From the NCBI GenBank assembly GCA_002682825.1, contig NOKP01000001.1, positions 2,448,387-2,512,386 of the forward strand: a stretch of DNA of 64,000 bases, in the 5' to 3' direction. A model generated the notes under the pieces. That model searched no databases. It saw only the letters and a program-made list of their open reading frames with translations, and was not told where the DNA came from. The DNA comes from Neonectria sp. B-13. Taxonomy: Eukaryota; Ascomycota; Sordariomycetes; Hypocreales; Nectriaceae. Shown here piece by piece: positions 11,796 through 24,273 of the stretch. The position numbers and the translations under genes are program-made. Position 1 is the first letter of the stretch, and each line of letters starts with the position of its first letter.

Positions 11796-12656
11796 CTATC
11801 TTTTGGCGAAACCTGCCCTGCCTCTCCCGAACCGGACGCTCGGGGGAACAAAGTGTAGCGCCGACATGGCCCCCGCAAGATCTGCCATGTCCGCGTCCAC
11901 TGGCCTGCCAGTCTTTGATGTCTTGTCTGTCGCCTTCTCAGCCTTTTGGGGCGGCGTTGGCTCGGGGGTCGCCTCGGTTGTCTCTCCTGCTTGTGTCTGT
12001 GCCTGTGACTGTGACCCTGCCGCATCCAGCAGACTTGCGCGGCGTCGTGACTCCTTGGATTGAGTATTAGTTGAGGAGCGACGACGGTGATGGCCGCTTT
12101 CAATAAGGAGGGACCTTCTGCCATCGATGCCATCCTTTGTGACACCGAAGAAGAAGTTCTTGGGATACATGTGCTTGTCGATGAGGTGCATACGCCGCTT
12201 CTGATGTGTCATGCACTTGCGTTCACACCCCTCAACGAAGCATGAGTACTGTGTCCTGTGTTAGTGTTACCGACTGGCAGAGGACTGAGGCTCAATGCAT
12301 ACTGTGTGCTCTCCTTTATCTCTCTGGACCAATACCAGGGGATCATGGCACTCTTCAATGTGAACGCCTAGCAGATGTTCGGTTGGAAAGTTCTTACGAC
12401 ACTCGAGACATCGATTTGTGTGAGTCTTGCTGTAATGGACCTCGTATTCGTCGTATGAATTGAAGGACAAAGGTTCTCTGTGGGGAGGAAGAGAGCATCT
12501 CATGGTGACGGCGTGTTCTTGGTCGTCCTCGTCCTCGATGGCGGAATCTAGCTGCGTGACCTTTGCTACCGGTCGTAGAGAGACTGGGGATGGCCCTGTG
12601 TCCGCGCCGAGGGAGTCCGGATCTAGCTCGTCCTCGAGCTCTCGTGAGCGCTTCAT
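11796..12656 (-). CDS. C2H2 zinc-finger protein, ZNF511-like
   Basis: Two exons, complement(11796..12248, 12303..12656), encode 268 aa. I chose the ATG at 12656 because the open frame continues upstream to 12845 without another ATG. After an acidic N-terminus come zinc-finger elements: an atypical Cys/His segment around MRCSLPPHREPLSFNSYDEY and HYSKTHTNRCLECRKNFP, then HLLGVHIEECHD, then YSCFVEGCERKC...HQKRRMHLIDKHMYPKNF across the splice junction. This order (CLECRKxFP, HI-EEC-HD, VEGC, DKHxYP) is that of ZNF511 relatives. The C-terminal 110 residues are disordered and rich in Gln/Thr/Lys. Function is little known; a nuclear nucleic-acid-binding role is inferred. Converges with bud31. Confidence 0.82.
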
Positions 12657-13743
12657 CCTTTTATTTGCGGTGAGCTTTGTGGGGGGCAGTGAATTACTTG
12701 AATCAGTCCGAAGGAGCGGTAAGGCGAGAGAAGATGAGGAGGGCTGCGGGGTACGATGTCGAGTTCTAGAACAAAATGGTTTGTAATTCGCAGCTGAGAA
12801 AAGGGTTCGTGCCGGGGACAAGGAGAAAGAGTTGGGAGATGACAAAAGACTGGAAGAATTGAAGAATCGAGGCCCCGATAGTTGATATTATGGACGCAAG
12901 GTACGACGAAGCCTGCCAGGTGAGGTGGGTTGTATCAACAAAAAGCCTGGGCAGCAGTTCGGTGAATGATGTACTTCGTAGTCCCTGAAAACACAGTGGG
13001 GTTACCGACAGGGGGCCACTGAAGCTCGCTATGACGAGCCCCTGGGACAGGCTGGCAGGTGAGCAAGTGAGGGGCTAGAGGGGCAACTCTACGCGGGCTT
13101 CAGGCGAGGGGGAGCATGGACCACCGGTACTAACCTAACCATTGGATGGGTTGGTTGGCAAACCGGGTGAGTTTTGGTGAGGACGGATGAACCAAAAGTC
13201 GATCGTGGGTTTTTTTATTTTAGTCCCGGAGTATTCCCACCAGCACGGCACCACCGCAGTGACCGCACCAGCACGGAAGATCATGAGCTTGAGGGGTTCC
13301 CTGTTCTTGACCCTGTCACGTCAACGTCAACGGCGGCTCAGAATCTCTTCACCACGCAGTCACCTCTGTCGCATTCACTGACTCCCGCGGCGCCCACCAA
13401 CCAACCTTTGCAGCCCTATCCATCCTCGCCCCGAACCTGCTTCGTCCACCCTCCCTCTCCGCCAATGTGTCTCTCCTCGGCCGACGATTCCATTTTCGCG
13501 AGCCGAGGCCGCCCCCAGTCTGCACAACCCGACCAGCGCCCAAGTTATGGACGGTCTGCAACTCCGTGATCCGGCCTCGAGAAAGCATGAAAGAGAATCC
13601 ATATAGCCCGCCCTCCACCGTCTAGACCGTCCCCGCGACACGTCCCCTCCCCGCGGCAACCTCCTCACTCCCGGTCTCGCCTGCACGCTGCACGCTCCCG
13701 AGCATCCGCCAAGTTGCCCTCCCCGACTTCGCTATTCGCTACC
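12657..13743. other. Divergent intergenic region (ZNF511-like / EST1-like)
   Basis: A 1.1-kb spacer between two divergent start codons. The minus-strand frame of the zinc-finger gene stays open to 12845 but has no ATG. The right half is pyrimidine-rich on the plus strand, as is common for fungal leaders. No TATA box or RNA gene recognised. Confidence 0.5.
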
Positions 13744-16700
13744 ATGGAGCCTCCTCCGCCCGAACAGCCCGACCTCGCCGGCAAGGCCAGACAGGCCTGG
13801 CGGTATGTCCCGTGTCCTATCGCCTTGCATTTGCGGTGTCGCGTAGCCGCCGATGGTGCGCGATTCCTTCCCGTCGCACGGTGGCTGACTTGCGAGGTTT
13901 AGCTCCGCTGTCAAGTTGCGCAAGCTCTTGACCAAACAAATCGAGAAGCTCCCCAAAGATAACGGCTCTGGTGTCGACATCTCCCAGTTCGAGGCGATAG
14001 ATTCAGTTTTGGATAAGTGAGGAACCCGAGTCCATCTACCGACCCTCGAGCGCACAGGCTAAGACTCGTTGCTAGGTTCCGACTTGCATGTGTGCAAACC
14101 ATCTTCCTCGACTTTGAGTACGCCATCACCGAACGCGCCGACCACATATTGTGGACGGTACATACCTCCATTAACCACGAATACCGGCGAACCCTGGGGC
14201 GCCTCAAACACTTGGCCCAGACCCCCGAGAAGCAGCAGAAGAACGACAAGCGGAATGGGGACAAGCAGAAGGCCGACAAGCAGAGTCCCCAGAAGCCAAA
14301 GGGCGATAAACGCAATGTGGAGAAGCGAAAGCTAGGGGATAAGTACCTCGCCTTCTTAGGCATTGCTCAGGAGTTCTACAAGGGATACATCCAGAGGCTG
14401 TCGGCGAGATATGACATCCCGGAGCTGAAGCGTATCGCCCAGGGCATCGACATCCAGGAACCACTCAACAACGATATCATCAGTCCGGTCCCCGCCCGCA
14501 TCTATCACATGGTCCTCAAGTCCTGCCATTTCACCTTGATCTGCTTGGGAGACTTGGCCCGCTATCAGACACAAGCTGGACTTAGAAAGTCGAGTTATGA
14601 CACGTCTATGGCATATTATAGCCTCGCCTACGATCTGAAGACGGACTCTGGCTTTGCCTTTCACCAAATGGGCATTATCAGCCTAGAGGAGAACAAGGAT
14701 CTTGACGTCGTCTACTACTTCTACCGAGGCATCGCCGTTGCCGATCCTCATCCTAATGCAAAACAGAATCTTGAGTCCAAGTTGAAGGCTATCCTGCAGC
14801 CGGATAAGAACCTGCCGCCCAGGAAGAATACACGCACTCCGCCAGATGCCTTCATCACCTGGTTCGGCAAGCTCCACGCGGTTTTCTATAAGGGTGACAT
14901 GCTGCCGCAGAGCTCTGAGCTGGAGAGAGAGGTGTTGCATCGGCTCGACATGGCCTCGAAGGGCACTTCCCATACCGAGGTCCTTTTCAAAATGACGCTG
15001 ATAAACATGTCGGCCTACTACGTTGCCTCACAAAAATACACCGGTAAGTTCTTGACTTTCCCGACCCCTGACTTGATCTTTAATCCTTACTGGAGAAGAA
15101 ACACCATCCGCTGCAGTATCCCGATTTTGCCAGTACACCTTGCGCCTGAATGCCCAGTTCATCTTGACATTCAGCAACGCAATCGAAGCTGATCTTGCGA
15201 ACATTGTCAATCGTGAGGGCAATGATCCCAAGGACTCGGCTCTGGAAAAGACGACACCTACTATTGAATGCCTGCTACCCCTCCTGCGCATCTACACCAT
15301 GTGGCTCGCTGCGCGTCGACATGAGATCTTTGGGGCAGCTGGGGCTCTTGGACCAGTCGTCCCTGACATGGTCAAGGCCCTTGCCAAAGTCTTTAGCCTG
15401 CTGTGCACCGAGACGTACACCCGGGAGAACCTGGCTAGCTGTCCATACCTACTCCCGGAGGACGTGAAAACCCGCGGTTTGCTTCCCCTCTCCCCGGATC
15501 AGGTTCCGGAAGCATGCCGATCCTATATTGGAAACAATGGGGATCTTAAGCCTCATCTGCCGTCGAAGGAGACGCAACTCCAGCCTTTCCAAGAGACGTT
15601 GGCCAGGATTCTAGATATCCTTCGTTGTGCTTACTTCTTTTCTGAAGACACGGCCGTTCCCATGTCGCATACAGTGACAGAAAACGGCCTTATTTTCGAG
15701 TACAAGGAACAGATGCCACATCAGGATGCTCCTGTTGATTTCGGTCAAGTGGCAAGTACAGCCAGCCCTCCCACGCGCGAGATGGAAGGCCAATTGCCGA
15801 ACCAGCAGCGCACCGTGTCTGGCAATCTTCGACCCGTCAGCAGGTCTGTGGTTAACCCTGCCCCAGGGCTCTCCTCCAACTCGACGTTGGCATCTGAGCC
15901 TAATGAGCCAGTTACCGCAGCTGAACATGCTGAGAATACCGTCATCAACATGCTGGCTCCTTTCCTCAAACCACCAACGCCTCAGCCTTCTCATCATCAC
16001 CAACAACTCCGGCCTCTGGACGAATCTTCATATGGAATGCATACTGGGACGGCAAATGAGATCTTTGGCATGTTCCCACCCGAACCGAGTCCGACCGGCT
16101 CGATTCCCTCGGGAAAGTTCGAACCTCTGCCTTGGAACTGGGTCTACACTCCCACGCCCCACAGAGCCCAGGATCACTCCGCGTCGATGGCTAGGGATGC
16201 GTTTGATGGGCCGGCTAGTCCTAACTACTCGTCGAGAGAACTAGCACTGGTGGGTGGCGGTCTTGAAGACCCCTTCACTACCCCTGAACGCCCATTTCAG
16301 GCATCAGGCGGCCATCGCCCGGCCAGTGGAATGATGGGGAGTCCTCACGTTGCCTCGACTACCGAAGACGCCCATCGGAATAGCCTGCTACAGTCCTTTA
16401 CGGCCCCAGGCTCGAGTGCACCTCGGACATCGGCCTTCAGCCAATGGGGCCAGAATACCACGCGGGTGCCAAGGGAAACGGTGCCGTCGCCATGGGGTCT
16501 TCAGCCGCTAGATGGTCATGCCATGTCCTCGACGGCATCTGGCTTTTCCCATCCGAGCAGCCTCTACCAAGGAACCCCCGCCAACGGAACAGCTTTTGGT
16601 ATGCCGGCACCAGGCCAGTTCACCACGAACCGAAATGATCATGGTTTTGGCCAGGACAACCCTGCGTCCTCAAATCGGCATTTCCAGATAGATGACACAA

Positions 16701-16753
16701 CCTCGAGCTACGACGCGGCCGTTCTCCAGGCCGCCTTGTACGGCAACAAGTAG
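13744..16753 (+). CDS. EST1/SMG7-type protein (NMD or telomerase-associated)
   Basis: Four exons, 13744..13802, 13903..14016, 14076..15043 and 15117..16753, give 925 aa. The N-terminal half is the Est1 14-3-3-like/TPR region: FRLACVQTIFLDFEYAIT, then near residues 195-290 the Est1 DNA/RNA-binding block with HFTLICLGDLARYQ, AYYSLAYDLKTDSGFAFHQ and YYFYRGIAVADPHPNAKQNL. The C-terminal 330 residues are disordered and rich in Pro, Ser and Gln. Relatives include Est1 (telomerase recruitment) and SMG5/6/7 (recognise phosphorylated Upf1 in nonsense-mediated decay). No PIN domain is visible, so it is closer to SMG7/Est1 than SMG6. A Lys-rich charged insertion (about residues 106-146, repeating DK/GDK/KQ) interrupts the helical N-domain. 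Which role dominates cannot be read from sequence. Confidence 0.88.
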
Positions 16754-17377
16754 GAGCCTTGTTTCTAAGGAAGTGTTCATCTCCCTCTTGGACACCGGTG
16801 CCTACGATTAGTCGTTTTGGTTTACATCCTGTCCCTGGCTCGGCCACTCGGGATGTTAACTTTGGCTAGGTACGATGGGCAACGCTTTATTTTGCTACAG
16901 TTGCGTGCTACATAGCATGCTGCTAGCACATAGTTGTTGAACTGGCTGCCGGGGGCTCCTGCAGCTTTGACAGGGCCCTTGATGGCACATTCGATGATCT
17001 GATCGATGCGGTGGAGATGTTGGATCTACTGGGCCTCCAATCTGCTTGATCCATGTGCGGCTTGTGGATTTCGACTTACCGTGATACAGCAAACACTGGC
17101 TTTTAGGTAAAGCTGCGAGCGTGCTAGTTTGGCAAGTCGGATACTGGCTTTTTGCAAACAAGAAGACACTCTTTATATTTCTCAAAAATTTGCTCGATGA
17201 GATACTTGCGGTATCGTGGAGGATACCGCACCCGCTGTGCGAAAGGGAGCCTCCGATCTGGACACGCTCCCCTTGGATTGCAAAACGCCGTTGTTGAAAC
17301 CGTTTTCCCTTTACCATCAACGCCGAGACACGTTCAGTCCTACAGGAAGGTATGCAAGACGAGTTGTTTTGGAGACT
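16754..17377. other. Convergent 3' spacer
   Basis: A 624-nt interval between the ends of the EST1-like gene and the minus-strand adenosine kinase gene; presumably both 3' untranslated regions. No RNA gene, repeat or credible frame seen. Confidence 0.5.
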
Positions 17378-18765
17378 CTAGGAGGAGGCCTGGTAAGTCT
17401 GCTTAGGGAAGGGGTATCTGCGAAAGGGTTAGCAATGCGAAACTCTGTGTGTTCTGGGGACCGGCGCCCCTGCTGAGATGCCATGGATGTCATAGGAGAG
17501 ACAGATGTAGCGTAGCAGTATAATGGAAACAAAGAGATTTCGGGGAGAACTTACGAAGGCCCAAGCTCCTGGATGCTGAGTCGCGCAAGCCACTGGCCCA
17601 TATCGATGCTGGTCTCGAGGGACTTGCCCTCGAGGATACCAGCCAGTAGACCACCAGCGAAGGCATCACCGGCACCGTTGGTGTCGTTGATCTTCTCCTT
17701 CTCAATGGCGTGGACGGGGAACTCGCGGACCTCGTCCTCACCCTGAACGGCAACCAGGGTAGCGTCAGTGCCCTGGGTAACAATGGCAATACGCTTCTTC
17801 TGTGTGTTGACCTTGGGAAGGTTGGCGAGGTGCTTGGCGACGTCCTTAGGCTCCTTGCTGGGGAGGCCGTGGGCTTCGGCGTAGGCGGCGGCCTCGGTCT
17901 CGTTGCCAATGACGTAGTCCCAGTAGGGGGCGCTGGCGTCGACAGCGTCCTTGAAGAACTGGAGAATGAAGGGGGCGGAGAGGGACAGGACGAAGGTCTT
18001 GTTGTGCTCCGCAGCCTGCTTAGCAAGCTCCATGATGGCGGGAGGGCAGACTGTTCGTATCGTAACCTGTGGTCAGCGCGCTCTTTCTCAATTTTAATCA
18101 GGGAGCTAGCTGTTGGAGTCCTCACCAGTGAAGTGGAAACCACCGACGTAGTAGACCTCGGCGTTCTCAACCAAGCTCCAGATCTCGGGCTTCTTCAGGT
18201 GGTCGACATCGTAGTGGTTGGCGGCACCCAGGTCAGTGACGAGAGATCGGTTGTGGCCGGTGATGATGGCACCGCAGCGGCCAGTCTTCTCCTTGGGGTC
18301 GACGCGGTACTCGACTCGTAGACCAGCGGCCTTTACGGCATCGTAGAGGATGGCGGAGTACTTGTCGTCACCAGCACCACCGAGGTAGACGACGCTGTTG
18401 GAAGGGAGGATGTACTGGGCACCGCGGGCACTGTTCTGGGCAGCACCGCCAGCGATGAGCTTGGCATCATAGTTGTTGAGGAGATCCTCGTAAAGGGGGA
18501 TGTGCTTTTCCTCGGCGAGGATAGCATCGTTCTCCTTTACGCCATACTTGTCGAGGAGGGCCTGGTCACCGAAAGCTTGGATATCTGTTGTAGGGAGAGA
18601 GACCAGGTCAGCACGCCATCCGGGTGAGGTGAGGGGAGATGGAGGCCGATAGACGAGGCAAATGTAGGCATTGACCGTGACTAAATTGACAAATCAAAGC
18701 CGCATATACATACCAAGCAGAGGGTTCTCCAGGCAGAGGAGGGCGTATTCTTTAGTGGGAGCCAT
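17378..18765 (-). CDS. ado1: Adenosine kinase
   Basis: Four exons, complement(17378..17417, 17555..18050, 18126..18584, 18714..18765), encode 348 aa, the normal length. It phosphorylates adenosine with ATP to AMP, recycling adenosine released by S-adenosylhomocysteine hydrolysis in the cytosol. Family marks: N-terminal ENPLLDIQ formed across intron 1, the adenosine-binding LIAGGAAQNSARGAQYIL, VYLGGAGDDKY, and the pfkB/ribokinase catalytic signature DTNGAGDAFAGGLLAGIL near residues 293-310 with the catalytic Asp in GAGD (about 299). The 40-nt last exon supplies the C-terminus YPFPKQTYQ, as I recall from orthologues. It lies in tandem with the uL2 gene on the same strand. Confidence 0.96.
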
Positions 18766-19601
18766 GGTGTTCAATTGTCTTCTGAAGAGTTTTGCAGTTG
18801 ATGATCTGGAAGAGAAGATTGGGATGGCGGGGTTAAAGCTGGAGGGGTTGCTGAGACAGCGTGGGGCTGGGGCTCTCGGCGCCCGAATGGCAGCGAGGCC
18901 GGAGAAGGGACGTACCCACGTGCGGCGAATGAGGTACGGAAGCCTAGTTGCAAATGCCGCGGGTCTTGCTAGGGGCAATGAGGGTGCCATAGTTGGGAGT
19001 ACAGCGATATTCAGTGGTGTCGGGTACTAGTAGGTAGTACAGCGGATGATGTGGCTAGCAGCAGGGTCCAGTGGGAGTTCTGAGATTGCTGGTGATGAAT
19101 GAACCAAGGTGCGAGATGCGATTGAAGCTTTTAAAGCGGCCCATCATACGATGTACAAACCCTCCCATCCTGTGGCGATCGGTACAGTGCTCCGGTGCTT
19201 CCATGGCCTGGCAGATGACGCTGTCGCTTCACCTGATCAAGTCCCACAACAAACCGTCGAACCTTACCGGTGAGTGCGTGCTTATGAGTTGCATTGCAAT
19301 TCACGACAAGCTGTGACCACTGCATGGGCACAAGGAAAAAGGATGATTGTAAACAGCGGGCTGGACTTGGCTTTAACGGGATCGCATCCTTTCTACCTTT
19401 CTACCAGCCTCTCAATACGAGGTTCTTCCTGGCATTCCTGGTATCTCACATCTTCACAGAGAACGGCCTTCAGATTTTGTGCGCCAAATGCCATAGTACT
19501 TGCCCTCGGAGCTACCAGCCTTCTGCCCTCAGCAGTACCTTCAATCGTTGCAAGCAAGCCAGTATAACACCATCCCAATGAGACCATGAATTCCAGCCAC
19601 T
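18766..19601. other. Intergenic spacer, adenosine kinase to uL2
   Basis: About 0.84 kb between two minus-strand genes: the adenosine kinase promoter and the uL2 3' region. No credible frame or RNA gene. A short TACTAGTAGGTAGTA motif lies near 19025. Confidence 0.5.
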
Positions 19602-20650
19602 TTAGTCCTTCGTCTTCTGAGTACCACGCAGGAGACCCGTTCTCCGCGCAGCAATAAGACCAGCCTTCTGTCCCTGGACGGCGTACCGGGAGATGGTAGA
19701 AGCCTTACCAATATGTTGATGGTTACCCTGTCACGGTTCATTAGCAAGTCTGCCCTCCGATTTGCTCTCAGGAGAATACTTACACCACCGTGGGGATGGT
19801 CGACGGGGTTCATGGCAACACCACGGGTCTTGGGCCAGCTGTTACGCTTGACGGCGAACTTGTGCTTGGCGCGAGAAGCCTCTGTATCAATTGTCAGAAC
19901 TCGATTCCCACACACGCGCAGAAAGCCCTGATCGGCCTCCAGCCATCAGCCAGCCTGGGAGGAACACATACTCAGGAGGGGCTTATCGGTTCGGCCACCA
20001 CCGGCGACAATACCGATCATGCCTCGGGACTTGGAGTGGACGACCTTCTTGGCACCAGAGGGGAGCTTGATGCGGGTCTTGCCCTCATCGGGGTTGTGGC
20101 CAACAACGGTGATGTAGTTGCCGGAGGTTCGGCCCAGAGTGCCACGGTCACCGATCTTCTCCTCAACGTTGGAAACGACGGTTCCCTCGGGCATCTCACC
20201 GAGGGGAAGGATGTTGCCGACGGTCAGGGCAGCCTTCTTTCCGGCGTAGATGAATTGGCCAGTGTACATGCCCTCGTTGGCGATGAAAGTCTCGGTAATC
20301 TGCCTGAACTTGTAGGGGTCGCGGAAGACAACACGGGCGAGGGGAGCACCACGGCCTGCACAGAAGATTCATTGTTAGTCGTGGTCCCAGTATACGAGTG
20401 TGGGTGCTCTGGGAAGCTCGTCGGGAAACTTGCCAGCGTCGTGGATGATCTCGCGGACGATACCTCGGACGTATCCATGTCGCTCGGCGAAATCGAGGTT
20501 GCGGAACTTGGCGGGGGCCTTGTTCAGGCGCGTGTTGGCCGCTATCCTGAGCGTCAGTATATCGAGGTTGATTTTGTTCGGAGGCTCGATCGGTTACTGA
20601 CTGAAGATGGATCCACGACCCTTGCGCTGGTTGCGAATGACTCGACCCAT
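19602..20650 (-). CDS. rpl2: 60S ribosomal protein uL2 (Rpl2/L8)
   Basis: Five exons, complement(19602..19727, 19784..19881, 19972..20355, 20434..20541, 20602..20650), give exactly 254 aa, the yeast Rpl2 length. Start [16 protein letters not shown]; then [56 protein letters not shown], and the universally conserved [20 protein letters not shown] near the peptidyl-transferase centre. uL2 is a core large-subunit protein needed for subunit joining and peptidyl transfer. Intron 2 (20433-20356) uses a GC donor (G|GCAAGT) with a normal CAG acceptor; only this junction gives HDAGRGAP. A 352-aa frame on the opposite strand is a codon-bias shadow. Confidence 0.97.
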
Positions 20651-22150
20651 GGCGTCTGTTTTCACTGGGTGAAAATAGAAAAGGGTAGATGCTGTGAAGC
20701 TGTGGTTAGAGGAGGGTCGTGGGCAGAGGGGAGAGAAAGGGTATTTACCTGGCTTGGGCCGCTTGGTGTTTTGTCAAAGAGGGCCTTCCACTGCACCTTG
20801 CTGATAAATTTTTGTGCGCAGCACGTCGATACTGTGGAGGAGCCCTAGCACGTGACCTCGCTCTCGACCCTGTGGGGCAGCCACCGAAAGTCGCATCTCA
20901 GTAGACCTTGTCGCCAACGAGGTGGTCCCAGCTTTTTATCGAAGTCTCCAACCCGCCATTGAACTGTTCCCGCCCTGTCGCAACCCCAATGAACGTTTCG
21001 TTTGGGAGTCGGTGAGCCAAGCCGATTCCGTCTGCTCCACCCACCCAATCCCTCGATATTGACGAGACTCTGTGATGGGTTGGTTGTTTTCCCTACGGTC
21101 AATATTTATTCGAAACGCCCATCCGGAGGAACCGATCACACTGAGTAGGCGCTACTTCGTGGAGAGGCCTCCATGCTGAATGGACCTTAGTATTTATTCC
21201 AAGAGTAACTGTGACTGCCCCTCATGCAATTCTTTGTGCGAAGAGAGATCTGAAGAAAAAGTCACGACCAGGCCGAGTTCCATCATCTCTTGGGTCCTTC
21301 TCAGCAACTACCCAGAACAGAAAGACCCCCAAGACCTTGGAGTTGCTTAATTGCCCTCCATTGCATCTCGCAAGCCCAACTTAAACACATGATACGAACC
21401 AATGGCAATGTCCCAAAGCGACCTGGATCATGGACGGCCCAGGCCTATCAGGGGACCAGCATGCACTAAAAGTGAGACACCAATCACGTGACACCTCAAG
21501 CGTAGAGTTTCTGAGCCAACGGTGCTACTACTCCTTGAGAGTCTCCGTGCCGATCCTCCATCGGGGTTTGTACAGTACGTTACTGTATTTCATCACGACG
21601 AAGTCGACAACGAGGAGCTTCAGCCAACTTAGCAGCTGCCTTGCATCGTCATGCATTCTCAGCCCGAGGCAAGTGGGGTCGTTGAGCCTCGCGTATTATA
21701 TCTTGTATGGTGATATTTCTTGCTTCTATTCGGACCTTTCGAAGTGGGCTCTCATAACACTTAGTGTTGAAATATACGCCGTTTCCTTCAAACTCGTGGA
21801 GACTCTACGTTGATGCAGCCGGAACGAAATGGTTATTGGGGCGCTGACTTGTGTTGATCTGCACGGGTTCAAGCACCGGGCAACGTGTGGGGAGAGAAGC
21901 AAAGGGGCGGCTCTCAGGTATGCCCAGCACTGGAGCTCTTGTTTGCCGCTTTCACGGAGCCTTAACCCACGCGGCTCCCGCTTTCCAAGTTAATTGATGT
22001 TATGTCTTGGCCTATCAGAATCCACAAGCCCGATTTGCGGCTCGTTGTTTCGCCTAGTGGGTGCAAATCCGCTTGAGAACCTAGTTACGTCGGTCCTCAC
22101 TTTCCCTCCCCCACATTCATCTCAACCTCACCACGACGCGCACCGCCAAC
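20651..22150. other. Divergent intergenic region (uL2 / WHIM protein)
   Basis: A 1.5-kb spacer with two divergent promoters. A 127-aa open frame (21430-21813) has no family features and is not supported. No RNA gene seen. Confidence 0.5.
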
Positions 22151-24273
22151 ATGTCTGCCGACGATGAATCCTCCGAGCTCTCGTCCTTGTCCTCGTTGTC
22201 GCCTGCGCCCTCCGATGATGAGCTGGATGTTGCTGGCGATGAGGAGCCTCCCAAGTCCAAGGGCGGCATCCTGAAGTTCTTCCCCAAGCTTTCAGAGCAG
22301 ACGCCTAAGGAACCGTCACCGCCGCCGCGCAAACGATCCCCGTCACCGCCGCACGAATATGTCCTGGCTGACAACCCTGACATTGCTGTATGTTTTGAAC
22401 CCCGTTTTGCGCGTCCTAGCAGTCGTGCAATTGCGAGGCGCGTCCTGCTGCTGCTGCGACGCGACAAGCCGTTCGAAGTCGCGTACAAACGTCATTGGGA
22501 CCCTGCTGACTGGTGCAGTTCATTGTGATGTTTCGAAGCCGATTCGCCGACGCTTTCCCCAAATCCCTTGCTCATTTCGGACCCCAAGAGCTCGAGCGAG
22601 ACGTTGTCGAACCCGTTCCTGGCGATCGAGTCGAACATTTTCTCTGCGCCGTGCTGGGTCTCCTCCTGAATCGCAAGCAAGATGTCAAGTATGGTCGCAA
22701 TATTATACGGTCTTACACGGTAGCATGCTAACGATCGCTGTTTCTAGGCCTGGGCACTACGGTCGAGCGCTCGAAGATGCGATCAGCACCCATAAGAACC
22801 AATGGGCGTCGGCTTGGGAGGACAAGAATCCGTTGTCTGGTGGCGGGACCTTCACCTCGATGAACCCCACCGAACGAGTTCGTTTATTCGATCAATCCTT
22901 CCATTTCAACCCACTGATACCTTTAACAGCTTACCCTCCTCCGAACTCTCATTCTCTGGACTCTCTCGTCGTCCGACTCTGTCAAGGGCTTGATTAACCA
23001 AGCCTACAAACAGAACCGCCACGAGGATGATATGAACCAGCCGAGAGCAGTGCAACCATGGGGCTCAGATAGCAACAAGCGCCGGTATTTTCTGATTGAG
23101 GGGCAAGACGACACGGCCTTCCGCGTCTATCGAGAAAGCAATCCTGCTGCGACGAACCGAACATGGTGGAGTGTTGCTGGCACGATCGATGAACTGAAAG
23201 CTTTGTCTGAGAAGCTCGAGACAAAGGATGGAGGGCCAAAGGCAAACAAGCTTAGCCAAAAGATGTTTCAGGCCATTCCACGGTTTGAAGCCGGCGAGGA
23301 TGTCAGTATTGTTTCTGCCAGCCACCTCGGTGGCTAGCATAAGATCTCATGCTGACCAGGATGATAGAAACGCAAGCGTCGCGAGTACCGTCTGAATCGC
23401 AAAGAGCAGTTCAAGCGACCAGAGCCGGGATTCTCATTGTACGAGGGCCGCACTCGCGGCAAAAAGATGAAGTATACATATTCGGACGATGAAGACGAAA
23501 TCTACTCGGACTCTACCAACAGACGCTCAACTCGAAACACTGGAACCAATACCCCAGCCGAGTCGGGACCAATCACAACTTCGAGTGGGCGACAGATTAG
23601 GGCACCGACTCGATTGAACGCGGCCACCGGGAGTAGCGCTCCTGGAAGCGTGCAGGGCGATACGTCAGAGCATGAAAAGGAGAACTCCGTGGGTCCAACC
23701 GGCCGACCTCGAAGATCAGCAGCTTTGAATCACGGAACAACTGGTTGGCCAGCAACCAGCACCCGTTCCCGTCGAAACACCAACGAGTCGGAGGACGAGA
23801 GCGAGGCCGACTTTGGGGACGACGAAGAAGACGTTGACGAGCACGTGCCCGAGGAGTACGAAGACGAAGAAGAAATTGACGAAGACGAAGCCATGGTTGA
23901 CGGTGATTCAGATGACCAACAGCAACGCTTGGTTGTGAAATTGTCGGTTACACCACCACAACTGAAGCGAGTAATGGCACCAAATTCGCAAGCTGGCAAC
24001 GTTCTTCCCCCGCCTGGCTCCCAGCAGTCACATGAAAAAGATGCTTCGCTCGTTGAGATGCAGGACGCCTCAACAGGAGCATCTGCCAAAAATACAGCCA
24101 ATACTGAAGTTGGCCTCAAGACCGAGACTCTGCCGGGCCAGGCCCAGCATTCTCCAGAGCAAAAAGGAGAGACTTCAAGCATCCTTGCAACTCCTCTTGC
24201 TTTTAGGGGAAGCCCAGAGAAGCCACACGCAAAACTGGTTCCTCGACCCGTGGATGTCGGTACTAAAAAGTAA
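22151..24273 (+). CDS. WHIM/DDT-type chromatin-remodelling accessory protein (RSF1/CECR2-like)
   Basis: Five exons, 22151..22387, 22519..22688, 22748..22877, 22930..23301 and 23368..24273, encode 604 aa. The N-terminus is acidic and Ser/Pro-rich. A DDT/WHIM1-like region follows: FIVMFRSRFADAFPKSLAHF, ELERDVVEP, HFLCAVLGLLLNRKQD, HYGRALEDAISTHKNQWA, and LLRTLILWTLSSSDSVKGLI. A WHIM2/3-like block has RRYFLIEGQDDTAFRVYRES and WWSVAGTIDELKALSEKL. The C-terminal third is basic then strongly acidic (Asp/Glu runs near residues 425-460). This order (DDT helices, then a tyrosine/tryptophan module with EELxxL) is that of non-catalytic subunits of ISWI-type remodellers such as RSF1. Family assignment is by motif order only. 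Intron 3 uses an unusual GTTCGT donor, but the join LTLLRTLILW is convincing. Confidence 0.72.

Noticed and set aside
12657..12845. N-terminal extension of the ZNF511-like protein
   Set aside because: The frame is open but starts at TTG with no ATG; the ATG at 12656 is the first usable start.
19790..20848. 352-aa plus-strand open frame over the uL2 gene
   Set aside because: It runs antisense to a perfectly assembled ribosomal protein gene; its Gly/Leu/Val-rich sequence is the mirror of strong third-position bias. No family features.
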